A DNA stretch of 64,000 nucleotides. Origin: Megachile rotundata (taxonomy: Eukaryota > Arthropoda > Insecta > Hymenoptera > Megachilidae). Numbering within the stretch: position 1 is the first letter of the stretch; each line of letters begins with the position of its first letter. The stretch lies in the NCBI RefSeq assembly GCF_050947335.1, contig NC_134995.1, positions 9,648,501 to 9,712,500 of the forward strand, written 5' to 3'. The notes under the pieces were generated by a model. The model had not been told where the DNA came from and did not search any database. It saw only the letters and a list, made by a program, of their open reading frames with translations. Below are positions 24,393 through 36,735 of this stretch, piece by piece. Made by a program: the position numbers and the translations under genes.

Positions 24393-25029
24393 CACGAAAA
24401 TTGGAAAATTGGAAAATAGAAAAATTATAAAACGACAAATTTAAAAATTTGAAAAATACGGAAATCTAAATTTGTCAACTTGACATCTAACTTTCATCGC
24501 CAGTACAGAAATATTACCACCCGTCAAGTTATCCATCGTACCCCATCGATATCTTCCTTCGCTCCCAATCCGTGATACTACTTTCGGAACGAAATGAGCA
24601 TTAATGGCGTTCAGATATTAGCATTGTTCGAAAGCTGTTAAATGATACATTTTCGATCGCGTGACTATCTGCGTGAGTAGATAGAGCGTGTGCGGGGCTA
24701 TTGAACATCAGTGGATCGCATGAATCGAACGCGTATACGGAATTACTGTTATAAGTGGATCCAGCCATAAACATTCGCTCGGTTCACGGTGCAATTTATC
24801 GAACTGTAGTCCAACGTTGCGAAATCGTTAATCGCCACGACTTCTGACCGTATGAATTTTCAAATAACAATGCCTCTCGGTAATATCAGCCTCTGTTTAT
24901 TCGTGAATCCAATGAAAACGTTTCTTGTTCACTATCTTACTATATTATCATATCATTATAAAATTCTGTCGTATGTACCGAGTGAGAATCCTGGTCGTCA
25001 TTGACGATTGTCCTGAAATTGATAATATA
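24393..25029. other. Non-repetitive DNA
   Basis: Unique; positions 24580-24920 are CpG-containing and non-repetitive with no frame above 60 codons. Possibly regulatory, otherwise nothing recognised. Confidence 0.45.
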
Positions 25030-25975
25030 GGATGAAGTACCACGTCTGGTTGTGCTATGTATTCAAGTACCATGTGTGGATGCACTATGCGTTGTAGTAC
25101 CACATATTATCGATTTACTATGCGTTGGAATACGACGTGTGGATTTACCATGCGTAGAAAAACCATATGTGGATATACCACGCGTGGAAATACCATATGT
25201 GGATCTACCACGTGTTGAAACACCAAGTGTGGATATACCACGCGTTCAAACACCACGTGTGATGTACCACGCGTTCAAACACCATGTGTGGATTTACCAC
25301 GCGTTGAAACACCACGCGTGGAAATTCCATATGTGGATATACCACGCGTTGAAACACCATGTGTGGAAATTCCATATGTGGATATACCACGCGTTGAAAC
25401 ACCACGTTTGGATTTACCACGCGTTCAAACACCACGTGTGGATATACCACGCGTGGAAATTCCATATGTGGATATACCACGCGTTGAAACACCATGCGTG
25501 GAAATTCCATATGTGGATATACCACGCGTTGAAACACCATGCGTGGAAATTCCATATGTGGATATACCACGCGTTGAAACACCACGTGTGGATTTACCAC
25601 GCGCTCAAACACCACGTGTGGATCTACCACACGTAGAAATTCCATATGTGGATCTACCACGCGTCGAAATACCATATGTGGACTTACCACGTGTGGATCC
25701 ACCATGCATGGAAATACCACGTGTGGATCTACCACGCGTTGAAACACCATGTGTGGATTTACCACGCGTACAAATTCCATATGTGGATCTACCACGCGTT
25801 GAAACACCAAGTGTGGATCTCCCACGCGTCGAAATACCATATGTGGATCTCCCACACGCTGAAATACCACATGTGGACCTACTACACATTGAAATATCAC
25901 ATCTGGTACCATCACGCATTGAAATACCACACGTAAATTTGCCACGCGCTTAAATACCATATGTGGGTTGATACT
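25030..25975. repeat. 30-bp ACGCGT array, second copy
   Basis: Same 15+15 bp design as 19480-21775, with CCACGCGTTGAAACA and CCATATGTGGATATA type halves; about 31 units. A repeated 75-bp motif (two 30-mers plus one 15-mer) is visible at 25310-25580. Frames of 194-272 codons on both strands are by-products. Confidence 0.93.
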
Positions 25976-26560
25976 TGTGATAATTTCTAACTCTAATCGT
26001 TCAACAACTCGAGACAAGAACACACAAGAGCAACACCAAAATCCTCACATCTCATTCTTGTTCCACTTACTCCACAATTCAAACACTCATTCAGACGTAT
26101 AATACAAATACTCAGACGTCTCGTAAACTAAATGAAGTGTACGTTATAGCAAATACAGTGGTTAGATTTACGTAACAATTCTAGAGCACTTCGGAAACCT
26201 GGAAACTTTGAGTTCGCAGTAAGAAACGAAATTGTCGATCAAATAAATCGATCAAAGACTGTGTTTGGACTTCGGACATGGGCTGATTGGCTAACAATAG
26301 GTTAACAGTATCGTTGAGCTTCGACAAACCTATTTACCCGTTCGATTCACTCGCAATCCGTTTGATATAGTCAACACCGTTATGGAGCTGCGCTAAACTA
26401 TCCTAACCGAGCGGAGTATGCTATACTTACAGACACTATGCTCGACTTAACACAATGAATCTTTGCTTAGGAAACGGTGCCTTCTGTTTCTGGTCGGACG
26501 ATAAACCCAATCCATTTTCAATATCAATAGTTGCATCTCGGTACAGTTCGGCGCTTGCTG
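25976..26560. other. Non-repetitive DNA
   Basis: Unique sequence with scattered CpG and GATCGAT-type motifs (26235-26255). No frame above 60 codons. Nothing recognised. Confidence 0.5.
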
Positions 26561-26822
26561 AGATACGATCGTTTTGTGGAAGTGAACTCAAATTTCAAAT
26601 TACTTGTTACTGAAATTGATAGTTTTGAAGTGGACTTCCAAAATAAAATTGGTACTTTATAAAAGTTGTATGAAAAAGATGTGGAAATATTATTTTCCTC
26701 GTCGAGGCAATATAACGAGGACTTACGGTTCGTCCATCGTTGAGATACGATCGTTTTGTGGAAGTAAAATCAAATTTCAAATTACTTGTTACCGAAATTA
26801 ATACTTGTGAAGTGGATTTCGA
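26561..26822. repeat. 182-bp tandem unit, copies 1 and 2 (copy 2 interrupted)
   Basis: AGATACGATCGTTTTGTGG begins at 26561 and 26743 (182 bp). Copy 1 is complete. Copy 2 breaks off after GAAGTGGATTTCGAATTA at about 26822, where the 15-bp ACGCGT array begins. Confidence 0.88.
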
Positions 26823-27704
26823 ATTACCACGCGTCAAGTTACCACGCGTCAAGTTACCACGCGTCGAATTACCACGCGTCAAGTTACCACGCGTCGAATT
26901 ACCACGCGTAGAATTACCAAGCGTTGAGTATTACCACGCGTCGAGTTACCAGGCGTCGAATTACCACGCGTCGAACTACCACGCGTCGAATTATTACGCG
27001 TCGAATTACCACGCGTAGAATTACCAAGCGTTGAGTATTGCCACGCGTCGAATTACCACGCGTAGAATTACCACGCGTAGAATTACCAAGCGTTGAGTAT
27101 TGCCACGCGTCGAATTACCACGCGTAGAATTACCACGCGTAGAATTACCACGCGTAGAATTACCAAGCGTTGAGTATTGCCACGCGTCGAATTACCACGC
27201 GTAGAATTACCACGCGTCGAATTACCACGCGTAGAATCACCACGCGTAGAATTACCAAGCGTTGAGTATTACCACGCGTAGAATTACCAAGCGTTGAGTA
27301 TTACCACGCGTCGAGTTACCAGGCGTCGAATTACCACGCGTCGAACTACCACGCGTCGAATTATTACGCGTCGAATTACCACGCGTAGAATTACCAAGCG
27401 TTGAGTATTGCCACGCGTCGAATTACCACGCGTAGAATTACCACGCGTAGAATTACCAAGCGTTGAGTATTGCCACGCGTCGAATTACCACGCGTAGAAT
27501 TACCACGCGGCGAATTACCACGCGTAGAATTACCACGCGTAGAATTACCAAGCGTTGAGTATTACCACGCGTAGAATTATCAAGCGTTGAGTATTACCAC
27601 GTGTCGAATTACCACGCGTAGAATTACTACGGGTCGAATTACCACGCGTTGAACTATCACCCGTCGAATTACCAAGCGTTGAGTATTACCACGCGTAGAA
27701 TTAG
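26823..27704. repeat. 15-bp ACGCGT array inside the 182-bp unit
   Basis: Tandem CCACGCGTAGAATTA / CCACGCGTCGAATTA with a 17-bp variant (CCAAGCGTTGAGTATTA) that breaks the reading frame. A block is duplicated 370 bp apart (CAGGCGTCG at 26950 and 27320). Confidence 0.93.
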
Positions 27705-27975
27705 GAAATAAAATACGTATTTTGTAAAAATTGTATTAAGAAATGTGGAAATATTATTTTCCTCGTCACGGCAATATAACGAGAACTTAACGTGGTAGTC
27801 CATCACTAAGATACGATCGTTTTATAGAAATGAACTCAAATTTCAAATTACTTGTTACTGAAATTAATAGTTTTGAAATGGACTTCCAAAATAAAATTGG
27901 TGGTTTTTAAAGTTGTATAAAAAAGATGTGGGAATATTATTTTCTTCATCACGGCAATATAACGAGAAGTTACCG
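27705..27975. repeat. 182-bp tandem unit, rest of copy 2 and copy 3
   Basis: Resumes with GAAATAAAATACGTATTTTG, which corresponds to the point in copy 1 just after GTGGACTTCC. Copy 3 starts at 27809 (AGATACGATCGTTTT) and ends near 27975. Confidence 0.85.
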
Positions 27976-28484
27976 TGTTCGTCTATCAGCTTTGATATGA
28001 AAACCGAATGAAAATAACTTTTTAATTTTTAAAGTTACGGATTGAAGACCTATCTGAAATATCCCGAACACTTCATTGTGAGAAACTTTAAATTGATGAA
28101 TTGTGTGTTACTTTCAAGATTTTCGATAACTTTCCGCGGCGATTCTTGATCAAACTTCACTTCGACATTTTATCTCCTCACAGAATTTTCGATATTACCT
28201 TTCATCAATCAGGAGCAAATTAATTACCTTCTCGTTATTAATGATCGATTTCTTCTTTGATTGTTAGGTTTCGTATGAACATATTGAAACCCTAATATAA
28301 TTTAATCGCAAAAAATATATTGTAAATTGAGGCTGTGTTAAAATTAAGTTTAAAGGTTATGTTAGGAAATAACATTTATTAGTTTATTTAAAAATATGTA
28401 CACTTTAACTGATTAAAATATCATTTCATTAGATTGATAGTAAAATAGTAAGAAAATAAATTAGTGAAACAATTAAATAATAAA
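27976..28484. other. AT-rich non-repetitive DNA
   Basis: Unique, AT-rich from 28260. No frames of note. Confidence 0.5.
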
Positions 28485-28850
28485 ATGGTAAAGTAGTACA
28501 ACAATAAAATTGTAAAATGGTAAAATACTAAAATAGTAAGATAGTAAAATAGTAAAATAGTAAGATAGTAAAATAGTAAAATAGTAAAATAGTAAAATAG
28601 TAAAATAGTAAAATAGTAAAATAGTAAAATAGTAAAATAGTAAAATAGTAAAATAGTAAAATAGTAAAATAGTAAAATAGTAAAATAGTAAAATAGTAAA
28701 ATAGTAAAATAGTAAAATAGTAAAATAGTAAAATAGTAAAATAGTAAAATAGTAAAATAGTAAAATATTAAAATAGTGAAATACTAGAATGCTAAAATAC
28801 TAAAATACTAAAATACTAAAATACCAAAATACTAAAATACCAAAATAGCA
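28485..28850. repeat. 8-bp AAAATAGT array
   Basis: Perfect octamers for about two dozen copies at 28571-28765, with variant edges (AAGATAGT, AAAATACT). High purity suggests recent expansion and probable length polymorphism. Confidence 0.95.
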
Positions 28851-29639
28851 CCACAATAAACCAGTGACCACCAAAAACAAATGCAGTATAAAGACCATAA
28901 CAAAAGTAAAATAACGAAAGTCCCGAAACAGAAGCCTCGCACCACAAATCCACCAAACTCCACAAAGAATCACATATACAAAAATAATGAACTATAACAG
29001 TAACCGAATCATTTCACCGAAACTCCCCAATTTATCAGCGACGATGAAAAAGCAGCATCTTGGTATCCAGAAGAAAAATCCTGAAAAATACATATTAATT
29101 CCCACGAACAGCAGGAAGGATGTATAAATAGTAAGAAACTGGCAAACCAAGAACAGGCGAGAACATCGGTATAAAATTGCCTTATGTAGATGTATACGGC
29201 TATTTATTCGCACGGTTTGTCTATGTCCAGCGGCGGCGATAAAGTATACGTGATAATCTCGCTCGGACGTGAAAGAACGATGGCAGATCGAGTCGCACGT
29301 TACCCAGACAAATAGACGAGGGAAAGCTGAACGACTGCCTTCTTTTCTTTCGATAAAGAAGCGACATAGGGGATATTATTTTCAGTCGTGCCACTGGATC
29401 TTTTCAACCCCGGATTTATGCGAATCCGCCGACTGACGTCCGCTTACCATTTTGAAATGGTACAATTCGATGTAACCTGCGATTTCTTTCGATTACGACA
29501 TTTATGGAAATTTCCATGTGTTTTTCCTTGGCGGTGTCGTTGAATTTTCACGTTTTGTGGATGTAGTTATGAAGGGTTGAATTTTTTGGTGAGGTTAGGA
29601 TGGATTTGGAATCTGTAGACTTTGAATTTGGGAGTTTTT
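28851..29639. other. Non-repetitive DNA
   Basis: Unique. CpG-rich at 29200-29480. A 73-codon minus frame at 28992-29213 has a hydrophobic stretch but no recognisable family. No gene is supported. Confidence 0.45.
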
Positions 29640-30048
29640 TATTTTTCAATTTTTCAATTTTTCAATTTTTCAATTTTTCAATTTTTCAATTTTTCAATTT
29701 TTCAATTTTTCAATTCTTCAATTCTTCAATTCTTCAATTTTTCAATTCTTCAATTCTTCAATTCTTCAATTTTTCAATTCTTCAATTCTTCAATTCTTCA
29801 ATTCTTCAATTCTTCAATTCTTCAATTCTTCAATTCTTCAATTCTTCAATTCTTCAATTCTTCAATTCTTCAATTCTTCAATTCTTCAATTCTTCAATTC
29901 TTCAATTCTTCAATTCTTCAATTCTTCAATTCTCCAATCATTCGATCATTCGATCATTCGATCATTAAATCATTCAATCATTCAATCATTCAATCATTCA
30001 ATCATTCAATCATTCAATCATTCAATCATTCAATCATTCAATTATTCA
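29640..30048 (-). repeat. 8-bp TTCAATTT/CAATTCTT/CATTCAAT arrays
   Basis: Three octamer zones follow one another: TTCAATTT (29643-29710), CAATTCTT (29715-29935, about 20 perfect copies) and CATTCAAT (29955-30045). The zone order shows successive local expansion of variant octamers. Frames of 122 and 210 codons are by-products. Confidence 0.95.
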
Positions 30049-30629
30049 ATCACCCAAAATTCATATCCAGTACAGAAATCATCAAATCCAAAAAATCAAG
30101 ACTACAGAACTCTCTCTCTATATTGCCATTTTTTCCTAGAAATGAGAGATTTGGTCCCAACTGTACATTTCACAAGCTTTCAACGCTTTCATTGCCTGAT
30201 TTAGAATACAATACCAAGGCAATCCACCATAGCTTTCCCATTCCCCTATTGTAATTTATAAAACGATCGATTTTCGTTTCGCTACGATCGTCACCAGCAA
30301 GGTTAAGGGCAAAAAATCCTACCGACAAAGAGAAAGAGAGGCGTTTAAAAGTGGCGGAACCCGATTGAAGAATTTCGTTGAATTGAAAGTGTCGAAATCT
30401 TTTTCGTTGCTATGATAAGACACGATTTTATGGCCGGCACTGGGGGAAACTCGAAGAGAATTTGATGGTGTACCGTGGTTGCGAACCGAGGGGAAATCTA
30501 CCCCGACGAAACAACATTTCCTTTATGATTATTGCAAATTGAAAAGAAAAGCTTTACTGATATTAGAAGGGAAATTAAGTTTGCTATGCACGATACGGAG
30601 GTAATTCGCGGGAGCACTTTTATTGAAAC
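30049..30629. other. Non-repetitive DNA
   Basis: Unique; CpG content rises at 30260-30500. No supported gene. Confidence 0.5.
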
Positions 30630-31099
30630 TGATGGATTTTTTTAAACACATTTTGTACAATTATTGCGAATAGTAAATTTTTAATGGTTGACTTCAAAAA
30701 TGGTTGGCTCATTTTAAAGGGGAAGCTTCAATGAATATGATCATCTTTTTTTTAAATTAAATCCTTTACGTCCCTCATTGAAAAAACGCAAAAGAAGCAT
30801 TTGTTAAAATTTTTCGACATTTCATAACAAATTGACGGGATTAAGAAAAATATTTTAAAATAGCCCAATCCTTTGTGAATAAAACAAAAAAGAATTTAGC
30901 TAAATCGGTTGAGTAGTTTCTAAGAAAAAAATTCGTAAGTGAAGCCTATTTTCGCAAGAATGAAAAATTGCAAACTTTGAAGGCTTGTTATTTTTTAACA
31001 AATTCGAAACCGGCAAAATGATGACTTAAACCCCTCCTAATTTCACATGGACTACAACATATTTTGATTAGAGTGGGATTAGTCCAAAAGTGATCGATT
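30630..31099. other. AT-rich block resembling decayed transposon sequence
   Basis: A stop-rich AT block with phrases such as GCTAAATCGGTTGAGTAGTT (about 30899) and AGGCTTGTTATTTTTTAAC (about 30981). The composition and wording remind me of dispersed repeats in insect genomes, but no termini, target duplication or protein remnant is visible here. Weak inference. Confidence 0.2.
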
Positions 31100-31965
31100 T
31101 GAAATGACCACGCGTAGAATTACCAAGCGTTGAATTACCATGCGTCGAGTTATTTCGCGTTGAATTACCACGTGTCAAATTTAGAACGCGTCGAAATACC
31201 AAGCGTTAAATTACCACGCGTCGAATTACCACGCGTCGGATTACCAAGCGTTGAATTACCACGCGACGAGTTACCACGCGTCGAGTTACCACGCGTCGAA
31301 TTACCACGCGTAGAATTACCAAGCGTTGAGCATTACCACGCGTAGAGTTATCACGCGTAGAATTACCAAGCGTTGAGTATTACCACGCGTAGAATTATCA
31401 CACGTAGAATTATGACGCGTAGAATTGCCAAGCGTTGAGTATTACTACGCGTCGAGTTACCACGCGTCGAACTACCACTCGTAGAATTACCAAGCGTTGA
31501 GTATTACCACGCGTCGAGTTACCACGCGTAGAATTACCAAGCGTTGAGTATTACCACGCGTCGAATTACCACGCGTAGAATTATCACGCGTAGAATTACG
31601 ACGCGTAGAATTACCAAGCGTTGAGTATTACTACGCGTCGAGTTACCATGCGTCGAACTACCACGCGTAGAATTACCAAGCGTTGAGTATTACTACGCGT
31701 CGAATTACCACGCGTAGAATTACCAAGCGTTTAGTATTACCACGCGTCGAATTACCACGCGTAGAATTACCAAGCGTTGAGTATTACCACGCGTCGAGTT
31801 ACCACGCGTAGAATTACCAAGCGTTTAGTATTACCACGCGTCGAATTACCACGCGTAGAATTACCAAGCGTTGAGTATTACCACGGGTTGAACTACCACG
31901 CGTCGAGTTACCACGCGTAGAATTACCACGCATAGAATTACTACGCGTTGAACTACCATAGATTC
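31100..31965. repeat. 15-bp ACGCGT array
   Basis: CCACGCGTAGAATTA / CCACGCGTCGAGTTA monomers with frequent 17-bp CCAAGCGTTGAGTATTA variants, so frames are short. Very similar in monomer mix to 26823-27704. Confidence 0.93.
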
Positions 31966-32919
31966 AGAAATTAAAATAAAAAATCCAATTCGAAGAGTCC
32001 ATTGAAGTTTTCAAGATCCCCACATTTTCCGATCAATTTTTCGTCGAATCGAACCAATGCGAGGTAATCCCGTACCTCGATCCCCGTTCGCTATAATTCA
32101 TACATAAACTTGTTCGCGCAAGTGTAGCGTGTCCGGCAGACACATTGTGTTTCCCCTATTATTCACTAAATCGCGTTTGCAAATACCACCGGCACATTCC
32201 GTTTATCAACGACACGTGAACGCGATAATTCGATTATTATTATAGAACCGATAAAAGTAGCGATGGTATCGTGCTCATTAACGAATACAGCGATCGAAGA
32301 CCCCCATCGAGAATTGATGGCACCGATTCAACGATTAATTGCACGCCGATGTCGTTCTCCTATCGAACAGAATAGTCGATGAGTCATTCGATACGTTCCT
32401 TTTCCGCTGATCGAATCATTCATCGTGGAAACGGCGATTTCTTACGAGGAATTCAATCGTTGGAAATGTTTTTCCGAGGGCTTGATAAAGCTTCGGAAAC
32501 GTTTTGTTCGGACGAAGAGCAGCTTCTTAAAGTCGAAAACGTTTAATTCTGTTGATTTAATGTGTGTCGGTATGTCGTCAATATTCTACAGCTGAAAAGT
32601 AGATTCGTTAATCGATTTTATTAAAGTTATGTTGAATATTCCTCGAAATTTTGTTATTTCAATAATGTATGAATTTTTATTTTTATATTATTTTTGAAAT
32701 CGTTTAAATTTAAATGTGCGTAGATGGTATTAAATATTGTCCATGCTGTCAATATTCTACGTCGACATTGTCTGCATCGACATTGTCGATATATCAATGT
32801 ATTGACAATATTCCATTTGAAGATGGAAAATGAGATTTTGTATTGTGCTAAAAGTTGCTCTTTAAATTTTTATAATAATAAGTGCAGTTTAAAATAAAAT
32901 ACGACTTTCATGTTATATA
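31966..32919. other. Non-repetitive DNA
   Basis: CpG-rich unique DNA at 32000-32560 with several ATTCGATTATTATT/CGATCGA-type sites, then AT-rich. No frame above 60 codons. The left half is a candidate regulatory block. Confidence 0.4.
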
Positions 32920-33330
32920 ACCTATTAGGCAACATGACCTATATTTCACATTGACCTAACCTGACCTATATTAATAGTATTACATATTGTGTAATTAACA
33001 TATGCTAACAGTGTTAAATATGGTTAATGTACCATGTATTAACATTATTAAATATTGCCAATTTAACATACATTAACAGTATTAAATATTGTCAATCTAA
33101 TTTACATTGATAGAATTAAATATTGCCAACCTAACATTAACCTAACCTAACCTATATTGATAGTATTAAATATTGTCAATTTAACATACATTAACAGTAT
33201 TAAATATTGTCAACCTAACCTACATTGATAGTATCAAATATTGTCAACCTAAAATTAACTTAACCTAACCTACATTAACAGTACCAAATATTGTCAGTCT
33301 AACAAATAATTACTAACTTAAATACTAATC
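32920..33330 (-). repeat. Loose array of AACCTAACCT / AGTATTAAATATTGTCAA
   Basis: Repeats of about 50-60 bp combining ACATTAACAGTATTAAATAT with CCTAACCTAACCTA. The CCTAA runs are the reverse complement of TTAGG. Confidence 0.75.
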
Positions 33331-33954
33331 TAACATACATCGCGAAAATTTCTATATTTAATTTAAGAATACTATCAATATTAATTTATGAATACTTCCT
33401 ACATTAATAAGTAATTACCGATGATCGAGCAAGTGAAGTGAAACAGCATTGACGATTTAATTAATTGGTCGATAATAGTTTTGATCTAAAATATGCTCGT
33501 TTTTGTCGGGGGTGTATTTACCCGGTCGTTCGTTTCGATCAGCGATAATGGAAGCAGAGGTTATTATCCGGCTCGGCAAACGTAAAATCCTAATTATTTC
33601 GGAAATTGTAAGTTAGCAACGTGCCGTATGGTCGCGTACGTGTCCCCCGTCCGTAACGAAGTTATAATACCGAATATACGGGATAAAATTAACCCGGAAA
33701 TCGTATAATTAACATCGGCTACTATCTGCGGTTAATGTCACATCCTAATGGGATGTAATTTACAATATAATGACACGTGTTACGCGGCCACGAGGTTTCG
33801 CCTGCAAAATTCAACGTGGCCTACGATCTCGCTGCCTTTACCTATCGTTGATAATTAATTATCCTGTTTCACAAAGTGCGTGATACACTTTTGTTGTCAA
33901 CGAACAATGTCAAAGTTTCTCAGTATACACGGCGACATACATAGCGTTTTAACG
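33331..33954. other. Possible conserved regulatory block
   Basis: Positions 33420-33900 are unique, CpG-containing and dense in TAATTA/ATTAAT sites (for example GATTTAATTAATTGG, CCTAATTATTTCGG, GATAATTAATTATCC), with no open frame. This composition is typical of homeodomain-rich enhancers in insects; that reading is inference. Confidence 0.3.
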
Positions 33955-34325
33955 TGAAAGGTTAGGTTAGGTGTAGTGGCAGAAAATGATCTGAAACATC
34001 TCAGAAATTGAACGATGTCCATAAAGAAATTCTTAAAAATTGTGGAAAATAATTATAACCTAAATATAAATATTACCACATTATAAATATTTTAAATATC
34101 TCAGAAGTTGTAACTGAACGATGTCTCCAAGTAAAACTTCTAGAAAATTGCAGAAAATAATTATGACTAGATTATAAGAATTTTAAATATCTCAGAAACT
34201 CAACGATGTCTCCAAGACAAAAATTCTTCAAAATTATACAAAATAATTATAACCAGTCTCAGAAACTGAACAATGTCCACAAGAAAAATTTCTCAAAAAT
34301 TATAGAAAATTGTAAAATTCTCGAA
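33955..34325. repeat. Diverged 67-100-bp tandem repeat, four copies
   Basis: TCTCAGAAA...GAACGATGTC blocks begin at 33999, 34099, 34190 and 34257. Each is followed by a variant of AAAATTGTAGAAAATAATTA. Unit length shrinks by loss of the TATAAATATTTTAAATA tail. Confidence 0.78.
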
Positions 34326-34857
34326 TTGTACACATTGATACGTAGTTTCACGGTGTATCTCGTTAATATGAGAAAAAGCGAGAAATCCGCCCGGAGTTCA
34401 GCATAGCATCCAGCGTTGTAAAGAAAGCACCGTCGGTGTTTTACAAATGGCGCTTATATTTCACGCGGCTAGATCACATTTACGTTGTTGCGGATTCCAC
34501 GCACGTTCGTCTGCCACTTAGGTTAGTTGGTGTATATCGTCGCTAGAAAACTATTCCTAGCTAGGCTGTCTACCCCTATTTCAGTGCGGATCCAGCGTGA
34601 TAAATTCTTTTTTTCCCGGCCTCGCGACAAGAAGAAGCGGCTTAGCCCGTCGGCAAAAAAGCAACGAGCTGTTCCGAACACGGTATAAATCCTGGGAGAC
34701 CATCGGAGAATCAGTCGCGCAGAAATATCCGGGCATATGGATGTGAATTAGCCTCCTTATGGCCGCGAGTTGTTCACTGATTACAGATTATCTACAGATA
34801 ATTCTGAAGAAATTTTAAGTTTATAAGTAATTATCAAGAATAAATTCTGAATGAAAT
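34326..34857. other. Non-repetitive DNA
   Basis: Unique, CpG-containing at 34360-34760. No gene recognised. Confidence 0.5.
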
Positions 34858-36540
34858 TTAGAACGCGTCGAATTTAGGACGCGTCGAATTACCACGCGTC
34901 GAATTAACACGCGTCGAATTACCACGCGTCGAATTAACACGCGTCGAATTACCACGCGTTGAACCACCACGCGTCGAATTACCACGCGTTAAACTACCAC
35001 GCGTCGAATTACCACGCGTCGAATTACCACGCGTCGAATTACCACGCGTCGAGTTACCACGCGTCGAATTACCACGCGTTGAACCACCACGCGTCGAATT
35101 ACTACGCGTCGAATTACCACGCGTAGAATTACCACGCGTCAAATTACCAAGCGTCGAATTACCACGCGTCGAATTACCACGCGTCGAGTTACCACGCGTC
35201 GAATTACCACGCGTTGAACCACCACGCGTCGAATTACTACGCGTCGAATTACCACGCGTAGAATTACAACGCGTAGAATTACCACGCGTCAAATTACCAA
35301 GCGTCGAATTACCACGCGTCGAATTACCACGCGTCGAGTTACCACGCGTCGAATTACCACGCGTTGAACCACCACGCGTCGAATTACTACGCGTCGAATT
35401 ACCACGCGTAGAATTACCACGCGTCAAATTACCAAGCGTCGAATTACCACGCGTCGAATTACCACGCGTCGAGTTACCACGCGTCGAATTACCACGCGTT
35501 GAACCACCACGCGTCGAATTACCACGCGTTGAACCACCACGCGTCGAATTACTACGCGACGAATTACCACGCGTAGAATTACCACGCGTCGAATTACCAC
35601 GCGTAGAATTACCATCGCATCGAATTACCATCGCATGGAATTACCATGCGTCGAATTACGACGCGTCGAGTTACCACGCGTTGAATTACCACGCGTTGAA
35701 CCACCACGCGTCGAATTACTACGCGTCGAATTACCACGCGTAGAATTACCACGCGTCAAATTACCAAGCGTCGAATTACCACGCGTCGAATTACCACGCG
35801 TCGAGTTACCACGCGTCGAATTACCACGCGTTGAACCACCACGCGTCGAATTACTACGCGTCGAATTACCACGCGTAGAATTACAACGCGTAGAATTACC
35901 ACGCGTCAAATTACCAAGCGTCGAATTACCACGCGTCGAATTACCACGCGTCGAGTTACCACGCGTCGAATTACCACGCGTTGAACCACCACGCGTCGAA
36001 TTACTACGCGTCGAATTACCACGCGTAGAATTACCACGCGTCAAATTACCAAGCGTCGAATTACCACGCGTCGAATTACCACGCGTCGAGTTACCACGCG
36101 TCGAATTACCACGCGTTGAACCACCACGCGTCGAATTACCACGCGTTGAACCACCACGCGTCGAATTACTACGCGACGAATTACCACGCGTAGAATTACC
36201 ACGCGTCGAATTACCACGCGTAGAATTACCATCGCATCGAATTACCATCGCATGGAATTACCATGCGTCGAATTACGACGCGTCGAGTTACCACGCGTTG
36301 AATTACCACGCGTTGAATTACGACGCGTTGAAATACCATGCGTCGAATTATTACGCGTCGAATTACCACGCATAGAATTACCACGTTTCGAATTACCACG
36401 CGTTGAACTACGTCGCGTCGAGTTACTACGCGTTGAATTACCAGTCGAACTACCATACGCCGAACTACCATGCGTTGAACTACCATGTGCCGTATTTCCA
36501 CGCACTGTATTTCCACGCGTCGAATCTCCACGCCCTGTAT
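34858..36540. repeat. 15-bp ACGCGT array with 617-bp duplication
   Basis: About 112 monomers of CCACGCGTCGAATTA type. Shorter higher-order units (9-10 monomers, marked by GTTGAACCACCACG) recur every 135-150 bp. A 617-bp block ending in CATCGCATCGAATTACCATC is repeated almost exactly, as shown by the identical starts of two minus frames (ending at 35631 and 36248). Frames of 257, 207 and 246 codons with NSTRGNSTRG or VELPRVELPR periodicity are by-products. The right edge (36480-36550) matches the edge of the array at 44100. Confidence 0.95.
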
Positions 36541-36552
36541 TCAGTATCCGAA

Positions 36553-36735
36553 ATTACTGTGTGTAATATAACTCATAAATGAACATATTAATAGCAAATC
36601 TGATTTTGTAAAACAAACGTCAGAAATAAATTAAACTCATGTTTTACTGTATGTAACGTGCATGTAAATGAACACATTAATAAGCAAATCTGTTAATTTA
36701 GAAAAGCAAAAAATATCGTTAGAATAAAGATAAAA
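36553..36735. repeat. 91-bp diverged tandem duplication
   Basis: TTACTGTGTGTAAT at 36553 and TTACTGTATGTAAC at 36644. Both continue with AAATGAACA(T/C)ATTAATA and GCAAATCTG. They lie directly against the end of the ACGCGT array. Confidence 0.78.

Noticed and set aside
34858..36375. Asn/Ser/Thr/Arg repeat protein
   Set aside because: Translation of 15-bp monomers; both strands are open, with no start context or domain.
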